Assembly (NCBI RefSeq): GCF_019649055.1
Contig: NW_026570380.1
Coordinates: forward strand, 124,001 to 188,000
Direction of reading: 5' to 3'
Origin: Paramacrobiotus metropolitanus
Lineage: Eukaryota > Tardigrada > Eutardigrada > Parachela > Macrobiotidae
Length of the DNA: 64,000 nt
The notes under the pieces are model-generated. The model saw only the letters and a list, made by a program, of their open reading frames with translations, was not told the origin of the DNA and did no database searches. The position numbers and the translations under genes were made by a program. Positions 52,950 to 61,597 of the stretch are shown here, piece by piece; position 1 is the first letter of the stretch; the number at the start of each line of letters is the position of its first letter.

Positions 52950-54519
52950 GTTTAAACGCCCAAAATCACCTCCAAGAGATGCCAGAAATCGTGGATATGA
53001 AAGGTCATCCGACCGTCCCCGAGAGGAAAGGTCACGAGAAAGGTCGCGAGAAAGGTCACGGGTCTTTGACCGTCACGGCAGATATGACGGCTACGCGAAA
53101 GATACGCGTACATCAGAGCAGAAGAGAAGGGATGAAGAGCGCATTCGACGCGAAAGAGAGCAAAGAGAAAAGCGTCGCCGAGAAGAAGCCGAGGACAAGC
53201 GGTTGGCGGAAGAAAACAGGAAAATCAATGAAACCTGTAATCGGCAGCAAGAACAGGCCGCGAAAGATGCGCAAAGTAGTGAAACGAACCAGAGCAGAGA
53301 AGGGCGAAGCGAAGGCTCGGGCAAATCAACTTCTTCAAAGGGCCCGTATGACGAGGAATGGAGGCGAGATACACTGCATTCCGGTGAATGGGAATTTGGA
53401 GACAGCAGATACAACAGTAAAAGGTCATCCAGTTCCGAAAGTCATCGTACGCCAAAGAGTCCGCGGATGAAGTCGATAGTCCACTCTGTTTGTTCAACAT
53501 TCAAGTCAGCTGAGAAACCAAGAGATTCAGCAAAGCAGCCAGACGAGCAAATGGAGTGCAGCCCATCATCCTCGAATGTCATCGAAGTTCATGCGGATGA
53601 GGATATGCCACTTTCAAGACGGAACATCATTTTCGATATTGACCGTCAGTTGACGAGCGCAGAAACGGCGAGTAATGCACCGCCAGAGTCAGAAGCTGAG
53701 AAAGGTCATCCGAAAGGTCAAGTCCAGACTCGGATCCCGCAAAGACGTTCTCTCCGTACTATCAAGTTGGTATTCGAAATGAACGATATTGCGAAACAGA
53801 CCAAAGAGATCTGTCGTTCAGTGGGCATTGAGCCAGAAGATAAAGAAGAGACCGACAAGGTATACTGGCTCCTCATGAACTTACGCCAAGTAATGGTGGA
53901 TTGCGGATACGCGAAGCAATACGAATACGGTCAATGGGAAGACTTGATCATCACGCAAGAGTCGGCAAATTTGAATTATTTCCCGACGAGAGAAAGCGGA
54001 CTTGTCAGTCTGATCGACCTTAGTCTTTTGGAAACTGCGCTGGATAGGCCTGATCCAACAGGAATGACGCAGTTCTGCTACAGAGATATCAAGGAGAGAC
54101 GGCTCCATGTAGCGCAGTTCGTGTTACGACATGTGAATCCGGCGCTGCGACTCCTCGCAGGAAGGGCTGCTTTAGGATTGTCAGTTCAACCGGATTCCTC
54201 GCCGGACCACAAGGTCACGATCCAAAAGATTTTCGCAACGAGATTGTGTCATTACGAGACGCATCATCAGTTACGGAAAAGTGCTCAAAGAGGAACGGAA
54301 ATTCCGCCGGCATTAACCGCGCAGGTCATCAAATTGGGAATGCCCATCGCAAACTTCAACTCCTCTGAGACGGTGAAAAGGCAGCTTAAGGATTGCCAAA
54401 AAGCGATGGCTAAAGATGAACAACTTAAACGCCAGGCACAGCTGCATGCTCATCGGTGCGCAGAACGGATAAGACGCAATGGGGACGAAGTTCATCCAAC
54501 CGTCAGATTTCGTCTATGA
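52946..54519 (+). CDS. accessory ORF F: RS-rich protein with helical C-terminal domain
   Basis: Two frames overlap. The one starting at the ATG 52946 runs only to 53470. The frame ending at 54519 is open from before 52946 and looks more natural: REERSRERSRERSRVFDRH, then a long Arg/Glu coiled coil (RREREQREKRRREEAEDKR), then a folded-looking C-terminal region of about 270 residues (IKLVFEMNDIAKQTKEICRS ... LHVAQFVLRHVNPALRLL). The Arg-Ser part resembles SR-type RNA-binding or splicing proteins and is directly encoded by consecutive AAAGGTCACG units. No family is recognised for the C-terminal region. The true start is unclear. Confidence 0.5.
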
Positions 54520-54892
54520 CTTTATTCAAGAGATCAGCAAAAATAAGAGCAGTTACCGTCCTGAACTTGAGAAGCGACCCCAGAACAACGACATGGGTAA
54601 ACGCGGACGGCGGAATCAACAGTTACATATGGATTATGTTGACCTTTGTCAAAGGCTGGCCAACAATCCACATGATGAGAAGTTGAAAGAGTTAACGATT
54701 GACCTTCGGGAACACTTGATACACATTCAGCGTTGGCGTAATCGCAACCGAAATAGCAGCGCTAGCAGCCGGAGCGAAGGAGACCAGCTGCAAGAGAGGG
54801 AAAGGGAACCTCGAGATCGAACGTCGGATCAAAACGAAAAAGAGCGACGACGTTTCGATCGGAACCGCGATAATGGTTCAAGTGATCAGTGA
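54479..54892 (+). CDS. accessory ORF G: small basic protein
   Basis: A 137-codon frame starting at an ATG 41 bp before the end of ORF F. It is helical in the middle (LKELTIDLREHLIHIQ) and ends in an Arg/Asn/Ser/Asp-rich tail (RNRNSSASSRSEGDQ, RRRFDRNRDNG), suggesting nucleic-acid contact. No domain is recognised. It is the last coding frame before about 1.2 kb of non-coding sequence that leads to the 3' LTR. Confidence 0.45.
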   Translation: MGTKFIQPSDFVYDFIQEISKNKSSYRPELEKRPQNNDMGKRGRRNQQLHMDYVDLCQRLANNPHDEKLKELTIDLREHLIHIQRWRNRNRNSSASSRSEGDQLQEREREPRDRTSDQNEKERRRFDRNRDNGSSDQ

Positions 54893-56132
54893 TGACCTTA
54901 AGGGCATCACTGATGTGCTAGTTACGGCCATCAGTCGGCAGCACAGAGAATTGTACTTAAGGTAATGTATCAGGGGGGAAGGACGCAACTTATTAAACTG
55001 TCATATCGTTCGTGTCTTGTTGTTTGCAGAATTTTGTTCCAGAGGATCAATGCGATCTTACACTTGGGGAGTCACGGTGGTCAACCGGCCCTCAAAAGAA
55101 GAAGTTTACGGCGACAACCGGCCTTCTTCATTTCAACTTAACGTCACTTAAGGGTGTAGTTGAGGCCTGCTGAGTCGGCACACTCTGGCGGAATGACAGG
55201 AGCCACAAGGGTGAAAAAGAGAAAGAGTTCAAGAAAAATAGAAGAAATTGTCAGATAACGGGGTTACGGCGACAAAATATGTCGGCCTCAAGAGAGGAGT
55301 TACGGCAGTAAACCGGCCATCTGACCTGGTAAGGAAGGAGAAGAAAAAGTGCGCGTCATTGGAAGAAGGTTACGGCGTCACACTGGCCATCTTCTGCACT
55401 AAAAGAAAAAAATGTGCGACCAAAGAAATGAAGAAAATCGAATGATGACCTTTACAAGGGAGGCAAGCAAAAACGCTTGAAAGCCAGAAACATCGGCTAA
55501 GTTCCTCCATGACCTTTAATACGAATTTCATTATGGAAGAAGGATGACCTTTTGGGATTGTCACTGCCCAAACGCGTCGCACATCAGAAGAGAATGGATG
55601 ACCTTTGAGAACTTCATTACTCAAGAGAGTCATCGAGAAAAAGAGAATGTCCTTACCAGGGAGGAAGCAATCAAGCTTGTCTTCAAGACGTCCTTGCATG
55701 ACCTTTACGGAATTTCAGTATTACGAAAGACGTACGTTTGATACGCACTCAATCCAAAGATGAAGAATCAGTATTCGGAAAGTCGTACGACCGATACGCA
55801 CCTTGTTCCTAAAAGCGGATCTCAATTGTGATGATAAAGATTGCTCACAGAGCGGAATGGGCCAAAAGCGGATTACGGTTGACAGGACCCAGTGACCTTT
55901 ACGAGTCGGAGGATCCTAGTCTTCCTTGATTAAGAATTCTGTTGATATTTTTTACTGTTTACTTATGTTTACGAGAACTCTTTATTCACATGTGAGATGG
56001 AATTTTGTGATGTTAAAAGGAGAATGAATCTCGATGTTTTTTTTAAATCACACAGACGAGCCGTCTAGGATTCCCAAGGAATTGGAAGTGGAGTCTAGCC
56101 TCGAACGGAGCTCGGCATCCCTCCCAGAGGCA
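54893..56132 (+). other. non-coding 3' region of Gypsy element 2
   Basis: No ORF is supported. It contains the five GTTACGGC repeats and at least six inverted or direct TGACCTTT sites (55441-55900). I see no clean polypurine tract directly before the 3' LTR; GGAATTGGAAGTGGAG at about 56078 is the nearest purine-rich run. Confidence 0.55.
55071..55388 (+). repeat. GTTACGGC...CCGGCC repeat, five copies
   Basis: Copies at 55071-55090, 55104-55122, 55263-55287, 55299-55318 and 55369-55388 fit the consensus GTTACGGCGNCAAMCCGGCC, with a longer spacer in the third. All are in the same orientation, in the non-coding stretch between the last ORF and the 3' LTR. Confidence 0.8.
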
Positions 56133-56455
56133 TATGAGCGCAGGCGTACTCAGCGTACACCCAGCTTGGCAGTCTGTTGTGTTTTGTTGTGCGCCCGCCT
56201 TAGCGAGGCAGCACCTTGGTGTTCTCAGCGCCACCGCATGGTGTGGCAGCTACGTGCGCTTGCCGTAGTCGGCAATGCAGAATTGCACATTCTGAATTTC
56301 TATCGAAATTAGTCTTGATAAAAAGTTCTCGCAGTCGCGTCTTTTTTTCGCTTTTCCATAGCGTTAGACGTTTAGCATTGCCAGATCTGTTTGGCAGACG
56401 GAATTACGTCAATTCCGATTCTGTGACGTGAACCTTCTACGGTTCCCGTCTTAGA
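56133..56455 (+). repeat. 3' LTR of Gypsy element 2
   Basis: Differs from the 5' LTR at about four of 323 positions. It is flanked on the right by GGGC, which also precedes the 5' LTR. Confidence 0.9.
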
Positions 56456-56504
56456 GGGCAATAACCAACACGGATCTCGTTGAATGAGTAGACTAATTGA
56501 TATC

Positions 56505-56745
56505 TCCGATTTAAAGAAAAGTTTGCAACTGCACCCTAGCTGGCAAAACTGAAATGAGCTGCAGTGCAAGCAGCGATGAACTCTAACAACGATCGGTGCC
56601 ATGGTGGCGCTAGGAAAACAGGATGTGGGCGTATAATGGAAGACAGAAAAAACAGCGCAACACCCGTACGCCCCATTAATAACAATTGAAAACATTTTTA
56701 ATTGGACATTAATGGGTTGCTAGTCATGTATCGTTTCCGTGACTT
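56505..56745 (-). repeat. dispersed repeat, inverted copy of 28.0-28.24 kb
   Basis: Reverse-complemented, this segment matches 28019-28240 closely, for example ATTAATGTCCAATTAAAAAT and GCGCCACCATGGCACCGATC. It lies just outside the 3' LTR of element 2. It carries no ORF. Confidence 0.75.
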
Positions 56746-56906
56746 CATGTTTATGGTTATTAAAAGCCGGCATGTTAATAACCTCCATCATGCCGTTCAC
56801 AATCTTAAGACGGACCATTGCCTGGCAGTCACTTTTCAGAGTTTTCCTGCGCTTTATTAATAACCAACACATAGTTCTGCTAAAGAAACGAAACATGCAA
56901 TACTAT

Positions 56907-59900
56907 TTACAACAGCAAAACTTCATTTAAACTATCCACTCCATCCATCGTGCCCAGGATAGATGCTGCGTTTCCGCGCTGAATCTCCAGCGATAGTCGT
57001 TGACGCCAAAATTCATGCGTGCGTCGCTCTCCTGTGTGCTGTTGCAATCTCTTTCCCAATTCTTTCACAATAGCGATAGCCGCCGGCCCCCAAGGTCCCA
57101 TCGTCTCAAATGCGATCGGGGAAAAGATGTAGCGTTCCACCAGATACTCGTACAGTCTGGAGTTTCTATCTTCTGCTTGCCCTGCAGCAGCACCTGCCGC
57201 AACCGAAGTTGACTTTATGTAAGAAAGGGCCATTGTGTCGACACACGTCACATCCCACGCCAAACACATTCGTCTTTTCCAAGCAAACGTACAACCGTCA
57301 GGGCGTTGGTCCGCAGTGTAGGGCGTACCGCGTGGTTCAAGCTTAGCGGGAACGCCGGCAGAAACATAAGCCCGGCATATGATGTTGTTCAATCCTCCGT
57401 GGCGCGCGTGTTTACCGGCAGAGTAGTTGCACGATAAGCCGTGGTGTCCTAACTTATCAACGTGCTTCTGACATTTGGTGCAGTTATGCGGTTCGCAAAT
57501 ATCCGCTCCAAGACGCAGGCCAATTGAGATTTTGATAGTCTCGTCGTCAAGGAGGTTGCCGATGTGGGCGGATGGAAGTGCATTCAACCAAATACCGGCT
57601 TCGGGTCGGGACTGCGCAAGAAAGCAGGCTGTATTTACGACGTCACCGCGAAACAAATCCAATAAAACAGAGACCGACACATTACAAAGCGGTAAATCCC
57701 ATGTCTTTTGGAGCTTTCTGAACCCAGCTTCAGGAACTTTTGTTAAATGGGCCTTAGTTTTCCACAACTCCACTGCTTCCGAGGCGTTCACTGCTGGAAG
57801 ATGAAGCAGTATCGACAATAGCAAATCAGATACAGAGTTAATCGAAGCCAAATAGGCTGAGAGTGCTAATTCCTCCGCACGACGAATGCCGATACCTCTT
57901 CGACTTACCGGAAGAGTCGCTTGTCGCCAGCAAGGGTAGTCGTCATGGTTTACCCGAACATTACTGAGTTCTTGAAAACATAATCGCAGTGTCTCGTCGA
58001 TTTGATAAAGCAATTTAGGATGTTTCCAGGCATTACAACATCTCAGCACATAAATTATCTTCGGGGCGCCCAAACAGTAGTGCATTTGCGTTTCTTACTT
58101 GTATGTGTACAAATCACGCATACATCTATACAAGTAGGCAAAAGTAGGCCGGGCCAGCCAATGGCAATTGCGAAAACGTCTTAGTTGTATGTATGTATGC
58201 GTGATTTGTACACCTACAAGTTGCAGCGCTAATGCACTAGTATCTGAGAAGATACAGAGCATGGTGGCGGGGAAGGAGTTGCAGCCTTTCACAGGCTCTG
58301 TTTATGGCGCTTGACTTCTCAGCGAAAGTTTCACCAATCGCGTCATCCAGGACCGGGGCGCCTAGCAGGGTTAAAGTTGAGCTGGACATAACACGAAGTT
58401 GTGGGTGGTGCAAAACAAAATCGTCAGCCACTTCCTGCCGTTCTTCCTCAGTGCCCCCCGATATAAATAGTTCACATTTGGACTCGTTTATATCCAGGCC
58501 GATGGCATGGGCGCCTTCAATAACCCGTCTGAAGTTTTCCGCTACTGACGCCGGCGCTCCGCCCGGGGTTTCGTCGTCAAGATACCAGGCGTTAGGTTCT
58601 GTGTTCAGCGTGGCAATTACGCGAAGCAAGGCCAGGCAAAATAGCAGCGGGCCCAACGGGTCGCCTTGTTGTACCCCAGACTCAGACGACAGCACTGTTT
58701 GATCAATGAACAAAGAAGAATGATGCCCATACGCCGACCAAAAGAATTCATCGTATTCAGAAAAGCGTTTATGCACAGCATCCAAAACCACTTCACGGGA
58801 TACAGTATTGAAGGCATTGCGAAAGTCAATCTTTAGCAGTGCTTTAATGCTCTCCGGTTCAGACCGAAAGAAATGTCTGGTTGCGTGGACGATGGCCTCG
58901 GCTCCACCCCGAACGTTGAAACCAGACTGTTGAGGAGTAAGCAAAGCGGTAGCCCGGTCCGCTATTCTGCTACAGATGATTTTGGCCAGCAGACGACGCA
59001 ACGACAGTCCTGCCGCTATGGGGCGCAGTCAGCCGTCTTTCTTGCGCAACGCCAGTAGTCGACCTCCAAAGAAAATCGGCCGTATATCAGCGGGTACTTT
59101 ACCTTGTAACACCAGTGTCGGTACAGAGGCAGTGGCTTCGCAAAAGGGTCTGCTATGGTCAACTAGCTTGGAACCCACCAAGTCTAGCAGGTGTTGGGGC
59201 CTTAAACCATCTGGTCCCGCGGCTGAACCCCGCGGGAATGTGTGGATAGCGGCAAAAACTTCTGCAGCGGTTATTGCAGGCGCAGCGGGAGCAGAGTTAG
59301 CTTGGCGAGCCGTAGACGGTGGGGTGCATACGGGATGTTTCTGGCGCAAGCTTTGAAGAACTTCTGGTGTGCAATCCGTCACTGAATCTGTGGACAACAA
59401 AACTCGCATTGCTCCGGATATGGATCCATCGTCGATTTTCTGCCCGACCTGGCGAACGAGATCCTATTTGCTGCTGCGTTTTTTCCGACTGGGCGGAGGG
59501 GGGCTGGGAGGTAGAACCGCACCTTGTTCGTATAACGCAAGGTTTTTCTTCACTGCTGTAGCAAGTGAAGCTGCTCGCTCGGATTTGACCTTAGCTGGGA
59601 GGCGTAGGGCATTGGGGCAGAAAAAGTGCAACTTCGTCCACCATTGGCTGTCATTCTTGGAGGCGAACGGTTGGACCACTTTCTGTAGCGCGGATCTCAC
59701 AGCCGGTCTTGCCCCGTGAGGAATACGCCGCAGTATTCGCTCTTTATGTGGGTAAAAAGATGTGGGCGCAGGTGTGGTAGGTACAGCTCCTCCCGGGTTG
59801 CCCAAAGTGGAAGCGGCGGTGGCGGCCGGGATCAACTTCAGTTCCTGCGACAGAGTTTTAGGGCAAATGGGTCTGTGAGATCCCCAGGCCTGCAACAGTT

Positions 59901-59931
59901 TACCGCAGCCAGAACACGAATACTGAGGCAT
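56907..59931 (-). pseudogene. R2-like LINE with N-terminal zinc finger, RT and endonuclease (interrupted)
   Basis: Minus strand. The likely ATG at 59931 starts MPQYSCSGCGKLL, a finger ending in HRPIC. The frame then gives GSAAGPDGLRPQHLLDL, VRGGAEAIVHATR, LLKIDFRNAFNTVS, SGVQQGDPLGPLLFC and the catalytic YLDD, and from 58085 the finger CTKCQKHVDKLGHHGLSC, the endonuclease QRPDGCTFAW and WDVTC, and QRLSLEIQRGNAASILGTM. The frame from 59931 to 58239 has no frameshift but carries TAG near 59443 and TGA near 59027. A 159-bp element at 58080-58238 then splits it. All domains of an R2-like element are present, so this is the fullest copy in the window, but it is disabled. Confidence 0.85.
58080..58238. 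mobile_element. 159-bp inverted-repeat element inside the LINE
   Basis: The arms CTTGTATGTGTACAAATCAC (58098) and its reverse complement with one mismatch (ending 58220) form a 26-bp inverted repeat, extended outwards by weaker pairing to GTGCATT and AATGCAC. The element is flanked by AGTA on both sides (58076-58079 and 58239-58242). The LINE reading frame resumes in register across the site once the element and one AGTA copy are ignored, so the insertion is clean. Confidence 0.8.
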
Positions 59932-59964
59932 AGTGATGGGTGCGTTATCCGATAAGTGACACAA

Positions 59965-60840
59965 TTTGAGGAACCAGTATTGGAGAACTTACGAGAAATC
60001 TGCTGGTGTGTCGCTGGATGTCTACGGGACAGCTGCCACCACACAGCCTCTGTAGAACAGCAATCTACCAGACTAGGTCCCGTAGCCACCCTCCATACTG
60101 AATGACGGGAAATTTGTCATTAAGGGGCAAAAATCACGAGCCCGATCGCAGTAAAATCATTAGCTGAGGTCCTTCTTCAGTTCATCCGCTCCTGTATTGC
60201 AAACGATGAAGGATTTATTAAAAATCAATGCCTCGTTTGTCATCTATCCAGCAGTGCAGTTACATATTATTAAGCTGGTAAACATCTATGGTAAACAGTT
60301 ACATATTATTAAGCTGCAAGACTTGGTACTACTTCAGTAAACTCTGATGGGTTTTTCCGGCTTTTCAGAGTCGTCGTTATGCTTTTCTTCGTGGGGACTG
60401 AATTCAACCGGTGTGGGCGGTAAGCGCCAGCTTTTTTGCAGACCAGCTTCGCTGAGCTGTAGGGGAACGTGTCATGAAGCGGATGCGTTTTTGAAGTTTT
60501 CCCATTGCTGCCGGGATTTATAAAGATTTGGTGTGTTCGCTGGCTCCATTGCCCCACCGCTCTCAAAACCTCCGCCTAGGTTTCAAAACGATTTCCAACT
60601 TTAAGTTCTGACGCCATAGCGGCTGATAGTCGTGAATATTTGATTTATCAAAAAAAGTAAAATGCCGGTACGGTCAGATTTTGTGTTTCTTGCACTAAAA
60701 GGTGACCTTCTGTAATTATTGGTTGCCATGTGGTGATAAATATACTGATTTAAACTGTTTTTGGTAGTTTTTTTGTGCGGGGAAAAACTCTCGCGCGTAG
60801 CCAAAACTCATAGCGCGGGTGGCTCTCGCGCGTAGCCATT
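59965..60840. other. intergenic, nothing recognised
   Basis: The part next to 59965 may include the LINE 5' untranslated region. A TTACATATTATTAAGCTG string occurs twice (60260 and 60302). The minus-strand frames at 60309-60804 have no recognisable domain. Confidence 0.45.
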
Positions 60841-61214
60841 TCGAATAAAAAACCCTAAGAACTTAAAAACCTAAACAAACTGTAATGTATGGCGTCACGA
60901 GATTTCCATATTGCCCATGGCAACGTGCTATAAGATTGTCTCGTCTTATTATTATTGCTGTTGTTGTCCTTTGTTTGTTGTATTCAGTTCACGATGAAAT
61001 AAAGAGCAGATCGCTTTTCCACGTCGTGACACAAACCTACAACAACAAAAAAACCTAAGAAAATTAAAAATCTACTAAACCAAAATGGTCCAAATCCGAC
61101 TTAAGAAGCCCGAGTTTGGAAGTCCGAACTAAGAAGTCCAAGTTCAAAAGTTTGAGTGTGGTCGAAGTCCAAGTTTTAGTAGTCCAACTCAAAGTCCGAG
61201 CTTGAGCGCGGGCC
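60841..61214. mobile_element. one end of a GGCCCGCGCT-type inverted-repeat element
   Basis: The segment ends GAGCTTGAGCGCGGGCC at 61214, matching the right end of the element at 30170-31016. The preceding 130 bp have the same style of AAGTCCAAGTT and CCTAAGAA modules. A matching left end is not clear, so it is probably a relic. Confidence 0.5.
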
Positions 61215-61597
61215 TGCTACCTGCTGCAAAATCTGCTTTACTTCATATCCTGTATCCTTAATGAAAGCACGACTAAAGTCAACTAAACAACAATAAACAA
61301 CAATTATTGAAGTCAAACACTTTTGATGCACGGCGAAGTTTCGTTGGGCACAATAATCGCTTTGGGGTATGTTGCTTGTAGGCTTTTCTTACGCAGTGCA
61401 GTTTCCCGGCTCTAGACCTAGCGGCTCTGCTTGGGTATGTAATTCAATTGCTCTTACCTAAGATAAACTGGAGGCTGTTGTTGTCATACAGTATAAATTT
61501 GACACAGCGGTCCGCGTCAACAGCAGAAAGGTAGCTTTTGAATTTGCTTTTACATTTACAAAGCGTACGTAAGCCGTTTTCCGAAACGTAAGGTAAA

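Larger units (their letters stand above)
33328..55900. repeat. AAAGGTCA octamer array throughout Gypsy element 2
   Basis: I counted about 125-130 occurrences of AAGGTCA or its reverse complement, most as AAAGGTCA and often AAAGGTCAC. Roughly 100 are in the sense orientation and 28 inverted. They fall in all three frames of both orientations (giving KGH, RS, KV, DDLS, MTF and DL) and also in the non-coding tail (55441, 55511, 55546, 55595, 55695, 55891). About three would be expected by chance in 22.6 kb. The LTRs and most of the leader lack it, and so does nearly all of the rest of the window. Confidence 0.9.
32181..56455 (+). mobile_element. giant Ty3/Gypsy LTR retrotransposon, element 2 (about 24.3 kb)
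   Basis: Two near-identical 323-bp LTRs flank gag, protease, reverse transcriptase, RNase H and integrase in Gypsy order, plus about 8 kb of extra ORFs after integrase. GGGC directly outside both ends (32177-32180 and 56456-56459) fits a 4-bp target duplication. The LTRs differ at about four positions, so the insertion is young. Even so, several nonsense codons, frameshifts and an 8-bp insertion in the reverse transcriptase mean this copy could only have moved, or could now move, with help in trans. The interior carries a dense AAAGGTCA array, a hairpin repeat family and a GTTACGGC repeat. None of the ORFs after integrase has a signal peptide or membrane segment, so none looks like an envelope gene. 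Confidence 0.9.

Noticed and set aside
46563-54892. Envelope gene after integrase, as in errantiviruses
   Set aside because: No ORF there has a signal peptide, a hydrophobic fusion-like segment or a membrane anchor; all are hydrophilic and charged.
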